A stretch of 64,000 bases of DNA, taken from positions 39,461,737 through 39,525,736 of the forward strand of contig OX411548.1 in the NCBI GenBank assembly GCA_948146395.1. Direction: 5' to 3'. The stretch is from Fragum whitleyi (taxonomy: Eukaryota > Mollusca > Bivalvia > Cardiida > Cardiidae). This document shows, one piece after another, positions 44,050 through 56,345 of this stretch. A model generated the notes under the pieces. That model was not told the DNA's origin, did no database searches, and saw only the letters and a list, made by a program, of their open reading frames with translations. The position numbers were made by a program, and so were the translations under genes. How positions within the stretch are numbered: position 1 is the stretch's first letter; every line of letters starts with the position of its first letter.

Positions 44050-45300
44050 AATTCACTAAAAAAATAAATATAATCACTTTAAAGTGTCAACTTGGTATAC
44101 AGCATCTAAGTAACAGGATACCAGAAAGTGGTAACTCAAAGGGATGGTAACTTAATATATTTTTTGTGGCAAATAAGAATGGTACCTTTTAGAAAATAGA
44201 GTATAATAGATTATTTAATTATTCATCTGCAATCTTGAACGCCTTAGTGGGACGAATCTTAGGAGTTCCGACTTTATCCCAAGAGTTCATACATCAGTTA
44301 TATCAACTCCTTTAACCCTATTGTTACCCGTGTCACAAAGAATAACAATCTTGGTCCTTGGCACAAATGCATTAAAATGAGAGTGTCTAAAGCACTGGCT
44401 GTACTTAAAGACCACATTGCATAAAAAAGTTAAGTGGTAAAGTCGGGGGTTAACTATTATATTTATATGTTAAACCCAGAGGTTACCTTAAACTCATTTT
44501 ATGCAGTTGGGCCATTGGGTCAGTCTAAGGAAGTCCGCACATCGGCCGGTTTTGGATTTTCCGCCATTAAAAAAAATTTGCATTTCTGTATTCGTTATTA
44601 AACTATGAATCGAAATTCAAACTATGTTTTTGGATAGTGCTGTATGTACGGATGTCAAAACACGTTAAAATTTGTATTAATTAAAAAAAATATTTTTTCC
44701 CAAATTTTTCGCGGCATTTTCCCCGATTTTAGAGTATTCAGAGAAAACGCCAAGCGAGTATTCAATGTTACTCCTTGCCCTTTTTTCGGATAGAAAGCAA
44801 ATAAAACTTATGAATATGGTAAAAAGAACCCCCACCTCATATCCCTGAGCCAAAAACCAACAAATTTGTTATTTCCAATGTTAAAAAATGAGTTTTGAAA
44901 TTTAATTATTTTTTGTGAATTACCTCCCTTTATTTTAACAAATGAGTCAAAATATCTAAAATAAAAAAGTAAGACTGTGACCCCAACTTTTTTTCATGTC
45001 AAAATATTCCTCACTATGTTACAAATTTATACTGAGAGTATAAGAAAAAGTTTAATAGTAGAACTATATTTTTTTCTGTGAAGCATGTATTAGAAGCCCT
45101 TAATTTTAGAGTGAAAATACTTCTATTAAGGACCGAATAAAGATGACATAATTTTCTTTTGCTTCATTAAAATTTAATATTTCTTTAATAAATCAGTGGA
45201 ATAGAATGTCCCTTTAAATAAAACACAAATCACTTGCTTTCAGAATATTTATTTGTCCAAAATAGACATCAATCTTCAAATAATTGCGGACCGATGCTTT
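44050..45300. other. AT-rich spacer upstream of the Mab-21 gene
   Basis: No exon is seen. GTCCGCACATCGG (44.53 kb) and TGCGGACCGATGC (45.28 kb) could be the ends of a ~760-bp element, with poor matching. Confidence 0.3.
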
Positions 45301-45308
45301 ATCTAGAC

Positions 45309-45558
45309 ATCAAGGGCCCGTTTTACTAAACTTCTTACGAAAAAATTAATCGTAAGTCAAAATCACAAATCGTACATGGTGTTTTTATTCATTAACGATG
45401 GATTCTGCCTTGCAATATCTCATCGAAATCGTCTTTAGAAGACGATTCCAATGAGATGATGCATGGCAGAAATCCATGCTTAGTTACTACAGTAGGAACA
45501 AGTTAAATTTTTGAATTACGCAAAAAATGATCGTAAGATGTTTGGTAAAACGGGCCCC
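45309..45558. mobile_element. Best-preserved GGGCCCGTTTTAC foldback MITE
   Basis: GGGCCCGTTTTACTAAACTT and TGTTTGGTAAAACGGGCCCC are near-perfect inverted ends. The centre is ATCGTCTTTAGAAGACGAT. Confidence 0.75.
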
Positions 45559-45831
45559 TGGTCCAAGCGGCACGTATATTCTGGGTCCAGAATGACAAGG
45601 GTTAAGTAGCCCCTAGGTTCTATTATGGCATCGACATAAGGGGTCCCAAGGACTTAAAAGTAAGTCTCATGGGGGTCCTTTCTTAAAGTATGGGAGTCCC
45701 TGCTTTAAATATAGACTATTTCTTTTTTACTATCCTTATTTTTGTATGTAAATATCAACAAACTCTCTAAATTAAGCTCCACAGTCACAAGGTACATGTA
45801 TTGAAAAAATGTATATATCTTTTTGCATCAT

Positions 45832-45884
45832 CTTCAGAAAGAATTGAAGACTGTTTAAAACAGTCTTCAATTCTTTTCTGAAGC
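45832..45884. repeat. Hairpin CTTCAGAAAGAATTGAAGAC
   Basis: CTTCAGAAAGAATTGAAGAC pairs with GTCTTCAATTCTTTTCTGAA around TGTTTAAAACA. Same family as 38813. Confidence 0.7.
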
Positions 45885-46403
45885 TGTTCCCAAAATGGTC
45901 CTAGGACCTCAAATCTGATAGATTTGAGATTACATGCCACTTAGTTGGGAGTCTCAGTCTCACAAAACCTGCGTCCCCTAAATCCCTGGTAGCCGTCAAA
46001 GAATAGTGTGAATTTGGGGTCGGCTTGGATTGAAAATTACGGACTCGGTTACAATGGTAACGTTCGTAAGGCAAGGTGGGGCGAAACGCCCATCCCAAGG
46101 AAAAAGTGTTTTTTTTTGTTGTTGTTTTTTTTTAATCCAACTCCATTCGTTTTGTTATTTGAATCTTTCTCAAAATGATTTTAAAGTAAGATGTACTTTG
46201 TATTGCAAAATTCTATAAGAAACTAATGTACGTTTAAAACGATCTAGTTGCAGAGTTTTAAGTTTAGACGGGCAGCAGCGGTTCCAGAGTTTCGCTATAA
46301 AGGGGTTCGATGCCGGCCTACAACATTTGAGTAATTAGTCCCATGGTATCCTATAAATATAAAGCGATACTATGGGACTAATTGCTCAAATTCCGTTTAC
46401 ACG

Positions 46404-46491
46404 AGATCGATGGCTAAGCACAAAACAATTGTAACTTCCTATATGTTTATAGGAAGTTACAACTGTTTCGCACTGAGCCATTGAGATACCT
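46404..46491. repeat. Hairpin, CGATGGCTCAGCG family, intergenic copy
   Basis: ATCGATGGCTAAGCACAAAA pairs with TTTCGCACTGAGCCATTGAG, with the same TATGTTTATA loop as the 1.6-kb copy. Confidence 0.7.
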
Positions 46492-46904
46492 TTTAAATTA
46501 TTTGAACAATTTCAAGTTCCTGTGGTTCGAACACTGCAAAAAGGGGAAAGATTTCCCTTACATACAAAGTTTTGATTGAATTTGTCCACTAGAATTAAAT
46601 AATTTGGATAAGAAGGGGTATTGTACGACCCCCCACCCCCCTGGATCCGCCAATGACGATTCAACTGAGGAATCAATATATCTTTTAAATTATTTGATTA
46701 ATTAAAAGTTCCTGTGGTTCGAACACTACAAAAAGGGGAAAGATTTCCATTACTTACAAAATTTTGATTGAATGAAATAATTTGGATATGAAGGGGAGTT
46801 GTACGAACCCCCTTCCCCCGGGATCCGCCAATGACGAATCAACTGAGGAATCAGTGAATTGACTGTAGCAATATTCAGAACTTTCTTAGACTATTGTTTG
46901 TTGA

Positions 46905-47780
46905 AAATTAGAAAGCCGTGAATGACTCGAGTCGCTCCACAGGCTTAAAATTCTTGTAATAGCAAATAAAAGTTTTGACTAGATTTTTAGATATTTTGGG
47001 TTGAACTGATGTTGAAAATGATTTTCAAAATTTTCACTATATAACATATAAAGAGAAATGACCTCCAGCCATATAAGATATATTTTTTCATCCAATCGCA
47101 ATAATATTTGGCTGCATGAAGATGGGCCACCCAAGGATCATACCAACAATGTTTGATTGATATCCATCAGTTATTTTCTGAGAAAATGATTTTCAAAATT
47201 TCCACTATATAACATATACAGATATGACCTCCGCCCATAAAATACATATTTTTACCTAATCATAAAAACTTTTGGAACACTGTTAAAGGGTCACTCAATG
47301 ATCATTCCAGTGAAATTTTATTGATATCAACCGGCTACATTCTGAGAAAATGATTTTCAAAGTTTCCACTATAAAACATATATAAAAATGACCTCTGCCC
47401 ATAAAAGACTTATTTTTCATCCGATCACAATTATTTTTTCTAGACTGATAAAGGGTCACCTAAGGATCATCCATTTTAAACCTAATTGGTATCCATTAAC
47501 TAGAATCTAAGAAAACTCACTTTTTACCATATTCGGAATTAGCCACGTCCATTTAATCCATGTTTATCATTTGATCAAAATTTCTTGAACAACTTTGAAA
47601 GAGGGTCACCCAAGGATCATTCCTGTGAAGTTTGGTTGAAATTCATCCAGTAGTTTCTGAGGAGAAGATTTTTTAAACAAAAAGTTTACGACCAGACACA
47701 AGTACAGACAGTCGGACACACGACGGACACAGCGCCATGACAATAGCCCCAGTGGCCTTTGGCTAATAATAATAATCGAG
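46905..47780 (+). mobile_element. Second copy of the ~160-bp-unit element
   Basis: It shares TAGAAAGCC at the start, repeated GACCTC(C)GCCCATAAAA units and the end GCCCCAGTGGCCTTTGGCTA. The AAGCTAAAA tail is replaced by a short AATAAT repeat. Confidence 0.6.
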
Positions 47781-48179
47781 ACAAAGACATTAAAAATGGG
47801 CCTTATGCTAGTTTAGTCAGGGGGCAAACCCATTAATAACTTTGGTCAAACCGAGTTGTTTCGTGAATGAATTACGGACTTCCCTCCAAAAATTAGAATA
47901 CTTTTAAAACATGACCTTTACCTTTGTAACCAATTGAAGGTCACACAAGGCAACAAAACCGTGTGAATTGTGAAGACCAGTATAATGCCCTGTATTACCG
48001 ATCATATTCTGTTTAAAAAAAGAAGATCTTGACCTTACATGATGACATCGGCTTTGATCATAGCCTTAAGGGTATTCCCAGAAGCAACACTCATATACAA
48101 TATATGATATAACGGTTGTATCACTTATCAATCCATAGTTTTGGTCAATGTTAAGGTTTGTTAATGTTACACACATCTG

Positions 48180-48433
48180 GAGCCCGTCTTACTCAACTTC
48201 GCAAGAAAAAGTAAATCGTAAGTCAAAATCCCAAATCGTACCTAGAGTTCTCATTCATTGTTAGATTCTGCCTTGCAATTTTCATTGAAATCGTCTTCAG
48301 AAGACGATTCCAATGAGATTATGCATGGCAGAATTCCATAAGTTACTAACGTTAGAGCTACTGTAGAAGCAACTTTACTTTTCGTGACTTACGCAAAAAA
48401 TGAACGTAAAATGTTAAGTAAAACCGGCCCCTG
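48180..48433. mobile_element. Foldback MITE, GGGCCCGTTTTAC family
   Basis: AGCCCGTCTTACTCAACTTC and AAGTAAAACCGGCCCCT at the ends, with ATCGTCTTCAGAAGACGAT in the centre. Confidence 0.7.
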
Positions 48434-48486
48434 ATCTTCAAAAATGACCTCTTCCAAGTACTGGTATTCTTGAATGACGTACCAAC

Positions 48487-48507
48487 GGGGGAGGGGGGGG
48501 GGGGGGG
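48487..48507 (+). repeat. Poly-G tract
   Basis: Five G, one A, then about 15 G. It could form a G-quadruplex or triplex on the plus strand. Confidence 0.8.
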
Positions 48508-48519
48508 TATCTTATAAAC

Positions 48520-49890
48520 AACTAAGGTCAATGTAAGGTCATTCAAAACCGACCTTTACATAGTTGACGGTCGATTTGTCGGCAACCCGGAGCTCTAGCG
48601 CCCGGATAATTGTGTTGACTGATGTATATTTAAGGTCCGTGACTGAACGAAAAAAAACCCAAATAGAATAGGACCAATCTCATGCTTAGAACGGTATGTT
48701 AACGAACTGACAATATGTGTTCTAAAGAAGTTTATACCCATATGAAAATGTAAACAACATGTAATGATTACCTACAATGAATTAAGTCCAATATTTCGAA
48801 GAAAATCCCACGTGTAAATTCCAAATTCTATTTTTAGATTTTGGGTTTTCCATTTTCTATCTATTCTCGGTTCGCCCTTCTCTTTTTCGCTACCTTATAC
48901 TTCCGCCTCTGAAATGGTTTCGCGTTTCGTTAATTAACTAAACAACCACAAGAAATTTATGAAACACTATGTTTTAAAGATAATAGATGGGATGACATGG
49001 TTTGTTTTCCTTCCCTTCTCCACACATCTATAATAAATTCCGCCGAAGGCATTATGATCCGGCTACATATAGGCTATTGCTTAATCGGCTATTCGATATA
49101 CATATATATTGAACAAAAATAGAAACGTTGCTCCAGAGCAAGTTTATTAATAAATATATCTTGTGTTGAAAGGGCTTGTTTTTGAACTATCAATAAACAA
49201 AAAAAAATTCTAAATTGGTGTAAAACACCAATGATAGAATAGATAAGATATCGGCGTTACCGGTTCTTCTATGTCACGCTATAGACATAAGCCTGACTCT
49301 AACATTTTAGTGAAACCAAACCTACTCGACGTAATGTTATTAAGCGAGTCTAGGCGAGCGTAATTACTTTTCTGTACTAGACTGAGGGGACAGAATGAGC
49401 TTGTCTCGAACACAATTGTGTTACAGATTCCTTTTCAGGCTCACATTGGTCAACATCAATTTTGTATGTTCTGAAAACCTACTTTTGAATGTCCAGATGA
49501 AAAAAAATAGCGTGTTTTGCGCAGCCGAGGGGCATTCTCATAGCATAAAAATCGCATTTTTGCACCCCTAGAACTAGAAAGATCGACTTTTATCTATATT
49601 GAAAGATTACCCACATTCATAAATATTTCCACAGCGATTTTTTCTGGAAACTTTCGAGATTATTTTCTTCGAACATAAAGCATGAATTTCAAAAAAAAAA
49701 TTCATAAACGAAATCCCTGGTTGACTTTTTATCAGATTGCAAAATTACATTCTAATTAGATGAAACCATCCCTTTTATGATCATCAGTCATTTCCATTTA
49801 CTGCATTAGCATTGAACACTTTGAAAAAATACTGAACCACAAAAGAAACGTCGCACTGGAGCAATCTTATCTAGTCATTTTTTTGTAAAA
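48520..49890. other. Spacer with ~35-bp direct repeats
   Basis: TGAACAAAAATAGAAACG...CTCCAGAGCAA (49.11-49.15 kb) and TGAACCACAAAAGAAACG...CTGGAGCAA (49.83-49.86 kb) are direct repeats about 710 bp apart. No coding exon is recognised. Confidence 0.35.
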
Positions 49891-50132
49891 ATGGCATTTT
49901 TTTACGGCGACACGTTCGTTTATGTCCAGTTCGAAACATATGACCCTTCAAGAATGGAGAATCCTAACCAAGCAGTGGTTGGCGGTTCGATCTCTGAATG
50001 GATGCGTGTGTGTAAAGATAGGATTTTGAGTAGTTTTGGTGCCTTATCGGGGACAAATTTCAAATTCTTAATTTTCTGGGAAATTCGTGATCCCATTCCT
50101 TTGTTGCAAATTGTAGCTGTTTGTGTCATTAA

Positions 50133-50276
50133 GGTAGTGGACCGCAACATTTCGGACCCCGCGAACTTTCACAATATTGACCGAGGTTTCCTTACGAAAA
50201 TCATTAGGAAACCTCGGTTAACACTGTTAAAGTCCCTTACCTACAAATGGTGCAAAACTATTATGGGTCCATTAGC
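50133..50276. mobile_element. Palindromic piggyBac-type MITE with TTAA on both sides
   Basis: The ends are GGTAGTGGACCGCAACATT and GGGTCCATTAGC. TTAA is at 50129-50132 and 50277-50280. The foldback core GAGGTTTCCT/AGGAAACCTC is intact. Confidence 0.75.
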
Positions 50277-50297
50277 TTAAACGTTTCATAGGATATA

Positions 50298-50635
50298 CAA
50301 TTAACAACATCGTGAAATTGACTAGGTGAATGACTTCGGAGTGATCTTGGAAAGAAATTCTAGGAAGCATTTAATAAAATATGAATACAAGTTCTATAAA
50401 TAGCTACCTATTTCCCAAAAAACCAATCAGGCGCTTACGATTTTCAATTTTGTCAGTGAAACCACGATTTTTTTCTATTCATATTTATTTTTAATGTAGT
50501 TGTTGGTTTCTTTCTTTGCTAGTCAATTTGAAGTGTTTTTGAGTGAGTGTTTGACATGAATGATTGGAGCACTGACTGAGCGATTTAGAATGGTTTTGAT
50601 TGAGGTAAATGCCAATTTCACGTTGAAATTAACTG
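50298..50635. mobile_element. Second copy of the TA-flanked MITE (338 bp)
   Basis: Ends CAATTAACAACATCGTGAAA and TTTCACGTTGAAATTAACTG, both next to TA. The interior shares AACCAATCAGGCGCTTA and GAGTGAGTGTTTG with the 52.1-kb copy. Confidence 0.7.
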
Positions 50636-51017
50636 TAGGTTGTGTCACAAAAAGCTCGGTTGACTCCAGTGCAAGATATCCTTAATTACATATTGTGTAT
50701 GATTTTGAAAGGAATCTCAGGGGCCCCTTTTCAAAAATCGACACCAACAATCAATACTTTTTTTTGGCTGTTTTAACATTAAAACTTGGTAACAAAATAA
50801 GATCAAAGTACTTAAAGTTCTGATAAGTTGTAATGCGTTCGAGAGACGGTGACCTCAAGATACTAACGAAGCTGACGCCTCCCGCCCATCACAGGTGATC
50901 ACATAGTACGTCTCGTCATTTGACGGGCGTATATAAATCAATGTATTTCGACAACGAGAGACGCTTAAACCTCTGAATCGCTATACAGGCCTGAATCTAA
51001 TGAAAGAAAAATGATAA

Positions 51018-51557
51018 CAAGAGAACCAGAATGACCCTAAACCGCTCACCTGAATTCGATTGGTCCAGTCATGAGTGGATTTTATCCAAGAAACTTTCTG
51101 GCAAAGATTTATTCAAATTCGCTTAATTGTTGAAGAAGAGACATAATTCGAATTACAAGCAGTCATAATAAACCCTGTCAACCCATCTATTACAGAGGAG
51201 TCTCAAAATTAGCCCATATTTATGGGCTATTGAAAATTTTGCCAACAATATTTGAAGAGGGTCATCAAAGGAACATTCTTGTAAAGTTTGATTGAAATCT
51301 GCCCAGTGGTTCAGGAGGAGATGTCGTTCAAAGTCTTTTGGATCAAATTAAGCCCCGCCCTGTAATACCCATATTTATTGGCCAATTAGAATATAGCGAC
51401 AATTTTAAAGAATGTCACCCAGGGAACATTCTGGCAAAATTTCATTGAAATTGGCCCAGCGGCTTAGGAGATGAAGAAGTTTTAAGAAAGTTGACGACGG
51501 AGTCAGGGTGATCCTAAAAGCCCCCCTTGAGCACGTTGTGCTCAGGTGAGCTTAAAA
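51018..51557 (+). mobile_element. Short complete Helitron-like element
   Basis: It starts AACAAGAGAACCAGAATG ... CGCTCACCTGA, has about two units (GGAACATTCT, AGCCCCGCCCTG), and ends GAGCACGTTGTGCTC then GAGCTTAAAA. Confidence 0.65.
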
Positions 51558-52113
51558 AGAACAAAATGATAGGGACCATAAAGCCGACTAATAGACGCAC
51601 AGGCGAACACTTATACAATCAAAACAGTTTTTATATTTTTTTTAAATGACTTCTGCTCCATTTGAGTCACCAATTACATTTTTAATTAGAGGTGTCGCAA
51701 AGTGGACACCAACAAGTGATTTGTCCATGATGAAAAGCTAATTTCGCAGGGAAGTATTTTACTTCAAGAGATGGAATCTCAAGACAATTTTTGGACGAAG
51801 TTCAATTGTGATTTCGACCTTTGTGACTCCGAAATCGGGCACTTTCTCGGGTCATTGACAACATTTGTGTCAAGTTTTATGATTTGGGACAATTGGTTGA
51901 GCAGGTAGAGTGGAAACTGTTACTGATGACCGTGACATGTATGACCCCGAAACAATAGGGCATTCCTTTGGGTCATGGGCAATATTTGTGTAAAGTTTCG
52001 TTATTGCAGGTCAATTGCTTCTCCGTTTATCTAGCGGAAAGCAAAGGGTCAATGGACTGAGAGACAGACATGATGGAATCAATATATGCCCCTCTACTTC
52101 TGAGGTGGGGATA

Positions 52114-52540
52114 CAGTTAATAACATCGTGAAATTGATAAAATGAACGATTTTAAAATGATTTAGGCATGATGTTGAATGAGTGAGCGGAGCGAGTTTGA
52201 AGTAAAATTTAAGGGAGGGAATCCAATGTCGCTTATTTTGTTCAGGATGATCAAAATAAGCGATATATAAAACCAATATAAAATATGCATCAAAGTTCAA
52301 TCAATAGCTTTCTGTTTCGTCTAGAACCAATCAGACGCTTTAAATTTCATTTATCAGTGAAATCGCGAATTGTTTCTTGCTTAATTCATTTAGAATGTAC
52401 ATGCTGATCTTATTTTTTAATAACATTGAGCGTTTTTGAATGGGTTGAGTGAGTGTTTGGAATGAATCAATGGAGCGCTGAGTGAGCGATAAAGAATGTT
52501 TTCAATGAGATGAATGTCAATTTCACGATGTAACTAACTG
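52114..52540. mobile_element. 427-bp MITE with TA target duplication
   Basis: Terminal inverted repeats CAGTTAATAACATCGTGAAA and TTTCACGATGTAACTAACTG are flanked by TA (52112-52113, 52541-52542). The paralogous segment at 59.33 kb lacks the insert and has a single TA. TA duplication suggests Tc1/mariner-type mobilisation. Confidence 0.8.
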
Positions 52541-52781
52541 TATGATGGTGCTCTTAATCGTGTTGATGTGTAATAATGTTACGAAAACAAGTTGAACTAG
52601 TTGGTTTGTTTTAAATGGTGAATTGTCTTGGTGATGAATGCAATCGGTCAAAGATATTCATAATTCAATTAAAGATATGGTGGCGGCAAGGGTTAATGTG
52701 GACGAGTATTGGGTATTTACATCGAAACATTGATGTAGATAGATAACCGCAATATGGCGGAAAACAAACGACAATATGTTG

Positions 52782-55193
52782 TAACAAGAGGACCAAGATG
52801 GTCCTAGATCGCTCACCTGAGTCTCTATGACCCCTGGGACATCACATTAATTAGATAGGCAGATGTCAAAAAGAAGATAATTGCCTAAGATAAATACCAT
52901 GGAACGTTTTCAGCGAAGAGCAAGACAGATATGCCTTTTTGCTCTTTGATTCTATGTAAAAAGGGATGCACCCGGGTGGACCCCAAAACTGACCCCAGGG
53001 TCTTGATATGAACAAACTTGGAAGAGGTCCATAAGATGATGCTACATTCTAAATATGAAAGCTGTCTGCCTTCTGGTTTCAGAGAAGAGAATTTTTGAAG
53101 GTTTTCCCATTTTCACCCATCATGCTTAGATGAGCTGAAAGGGAGGCGCTTGGGTGGAGCCCAAATATGACCCAAGGGTCTTGATATGAACAAACTTGGT
53201 AGGGGCCCACAAGATGATGCTATATACCGAAAATGAAAGCAGTGTGCCCTCTGGTTTCGATTAAAGAAGATTTTAAAAGATTTTTGCTCTTTGATTCTCT
53301 GTAAAAAGGGTTGGGCCCAGGCAAAGCCCAAACATGACCCAAGGGTCTTGATATGAACAAACTTGGTAAAGGTCCACTAGATGATGCTACATACAAAATA
53401 TGAATGCTGTCTGCCTTATGGTTTCAGAGAAGAAAATTTTTAAAGATTTTTATTTTTTTACCCTTCGTGCTCATAAGAGATAAAGGGATGCACCCGTGCA
53501 AAGCCCAAATATGACCCAAGGGTCTTGTTATGAACAAACTTGGTAGAGGCCACTAGATGATGCTACACACCAAATATTTAAGCTGTGTTCTATCTGGATA
53601 CAGAGAAGAAGATTTTTAAAGATTTTTGCTCTTTGATTCTATGTAAAAAGGGTTGGGCCCGGGCAAAGCCCAAATATGAACCCAGGGTCTTGATATGAAC
53701 AAACTTGGTAGAGGTCCACTAGATGATGCTACATACCAAATATGAAAGCTGTCTGCCTTCTGGTTTCAGAGAAGAAGATTTTTAAAGATTTTCATATTTT
53801 CACCCTTTTTGTTAGCTCACCTGAGCACATCGTGCTCAAGGTGAGCTTTTGTGATCATTGAATGTCCGTCGTCCGTCGTGCGTCGTCCGTCGTCCGTCGT
53901 CAGACGTCAACAATTTAAGTGTTTACACTCTAGAGGCCACAATTATGGACCAATCATCATGAAACTTTGTCAGAATGTTCTTCAGGTCACAAGGATTAAG
54001 CCTATTGAAAATGGGAAGGATCCCTGCCATATCACGGGAATAGGGGCTTTAAAGACAATTTTCTTGTTTACACTCTAGAGGCCACAAATATAGTCCAATC
54101 ATCATGAAACTTGGTCAGAATGTTCTCCAGGTCACAAGGATTAACCCTATTGAAAATGGGAATGATCCGTGCCATATCACGGGAAAAGGGGCCTTAAAGA
54201 CAATTTTCTTGTTTACACTCTAGAGGCCACAAATATCGTCCAATCATCATGAAACTTGGTCAGAATGGTCTCCAGGTCACAAGGATTAACCCTATTGAAA
54301 ATGAGAAGGATCTCTGCCATATCACGGGAAAAGGGGCCTTAAAGACAATTTTCTTGTTTACACTCTAGAGGCCACAAATATGGCCCAATCTTCATGAAAC
54401 TTGGTCAGAATGTTTTCCCAGTCACACGAATGAAGCCTTTTGAAAGTGGGAAGGATCCATGTCATATCACGGGAAAAGGGGCCTTAATGACATTTTTTTT
54501 TGTTTACACTCTAGAGGCCACAATTATGGTCCAATCTTCATGAAACTTGATCAGAATGTTCTCCAGGTCACAAGGATTAATCCTATTGAAAATGGGAAGG
54601 ATCCGTGCCATATCATGGGAAAAGGGGCTTTAATGACAATTTTCTTGTTTACACTCTATAGGCCACAAATATTGCCCAATCTTCATGAAACTTGGTCATA
54701 ATGTTGGTCAGGTCACACGAATGAAGCCTTTTGAAAGTGGGAAGGATCCATGCCATATCAAAGGAAAAGGGGCCTTAATGATTATTTTCTTGTTATAACC
54801 TTAGGGGCCATATTTTTGGCAGAAATGTCATGAAAGTTGGTTTTATGTAGAAATTATCTACTTAATGACATCTGCCTATTTAATTGATGTGATGCCCTAG
54901 GGGTCAAATAGATTCAGGTGAGCGATCTAGGACCATCATGGTCCTCTTGTTAAGGGTAAAGGGAAAGTTAAGGGTGGATTTCATTTATTTGAACAACTTT
55001 GGTAGAGCTTGACCCAAGGAACATCCCTGCCAAGTTTCATCAAGATTGGCCCACTGGTTTAGGAGGAGAAGATGTTTAAAGAAATTGTGGACGACGGACG
55101 ACGCACGACGCACGACGGACGACGCACGACGGACGACGGACATTCTACGATCCCAATAGCTCACCTTGAGCACTTCATGCTCAGGTGAGCTAA
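52782..55193 (+). mobile_element. Outer Helitron-like element with a second one nested inside
   Basis: The 5' end is AACAAGAGGACCAAGATGG. Five units of about 165-180 bp (TGATATGAACAAACTTGG) run to 53.81 kb. Sequence from 54956 resumes the same element and ends with a CACGACGGACGACG minisatellite and the hairpin GAGCACTTCATGCTC plus GAGCTAA at 55193. The paralogous segment at 59.53-59.55 kb lacks the whole block, so its edges are known to a few bases. Confidence 0.75.
53813..54953 (-). mobile_element. Nested, oppositely oriented Helitron-like element with 145-bp repeats
   Basis: It begins with the inverted hairpin end (GCTCACCTGAGCAC...GTGCTCAAGGTGAGC), has a GTCCGTCGTGCGTC minisatellite, then six units starting GTTTACACTCTAGAGGCCAC at 53921, 54066, 54211, 54356, 54502 and 54647. 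It ends GAGCGATCTAGGACC...GTCCTCTTGTT, the inverted 5' end of the family. Confidence 0.7.
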
Positions 55194-56129
55194 AATATTA
55201 ATTAACTTTAAAAGTGTATCATCCCTTTATGAAAAGATTTTTATTTCGAAGCTTACAGAAATTTACAATATGACACCTTGTCAAAAGTTAAATGTGTAAT
55301 AAGGTCGTTCAGAAAGAGAAACTGTACCTTTAAAAGAATATATGACATAATTCTACGAAAAACATGTCGCGACCTTACCAAATAAGCAGATCACGTGTTT
55401 TGCTTGTGCTATTGTCAATTGCTGACCTTATTTGACTTGACTTATCACATGATTTCCAAATATAGTAATGCAAACATGTGATACTAATATATTCGTACGC
55501 AACTTTCAATAAATATCGTTTTAAACATAAATTAGCGTGTTAATAATATACGTGAAGTGATAGCTGTGTAATTGTACAGCATTATTACTTTTTGATGAAA
55601 TAAACTGTTTGTCTTTGTCAAGTTGAGTTATACAAAATAGGCCGAAGTGTATTCACATCCTGTTCACGTGATATGTGTTCTCAAAAAACCCGAAATGAAA
55701 TTATCTTGAGTTCATTTTGCGGTTTTGTTAAATCTAAGTTGGAATTGCTCCGCATTCCAACTTAAAAAAAATGATTTTCGCATAATTCCAATTACAAATT
55801 CTCCCCATCTAATGAAAAGGGTGCGAACGCTATGTACAACCCATTAAAACAGCCAAACAGAAATTTGATCGAAAGGATATTTTTTCTTTATCTTTGAGTT
55901 CAGGTGAATTTATTGTCTCCAAAGAACATCGCTTTATTGTGATTAAGTATATACTAACCCCTTAACCTTTCAGGGTGGATTTTTAATAAATTTCTCAGAG
56001 ATGACCCTTGCTTTCTCTGATCGTTTAGGATATATTCCAATATTTGCGAGCCAAAGGGCACTGTTACTGGTTGAAAACCCTGGTTTTATGGATAGGGCCT
56101 ATTTCAATAAAGGGCCCCTGGTAAAAACT

Positions 56130-56250
56130 TTGAGTGAACAACTTTGGTAGACTTTGACCCAAGGAACATCCCTGTCAAGTTTCTTTAAGATTGGCCCACC
56201 AGTTTAGGAGAAGATGTTTAAAGAAAATGTGGACGAAGCACGACGGACGA
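56130..56250 (+). mobile_element. 3' fragment of a Helitron-like element
   Basis: GACCCAAGGAACATCCCTG through GACGAAGCACGACGGACGAC closely matches the stretch before the hairpin at 55.0-55.1 kb. The hairpin itself is gone. The orphan exon lies about 100 nt further on. Confidence 0.55.
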
Positions 56251-56345
56251 CTGAAAAATAAGTTTTCACTCTTTTAAAAAAGGGTAAGTTGCAATGAATG
56301 TGCAAATTAAAGAGCACTGTCCGAAGATCAGTGGCTAATGATATT

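Larger units (their letters stand above)
51018..55560. repeat. Diverged duplicated segment, copy A
   Basis: Parts 51.02-52.11, 52.54-52.78 and 55.19-55.56 kb match, in the same order, 58.04-59.33, 59.33-59.54 and 59.54-59.75 kb. Shared stretches include GCGGAAAGCAAAGGGTCAAT, ACAATATGTTG and ATTAACTTTAAAAGTGTATC. Copy A carries two insertions that copy B lacks. Confidence 0.75.

Noticed and set aside
49891..50280. Plus-strand 129-codon ORF
   Set aside because: Its last third is the piggyBac-type MITE at 50133-50276, and the first part has no recognised motif or splice partner.
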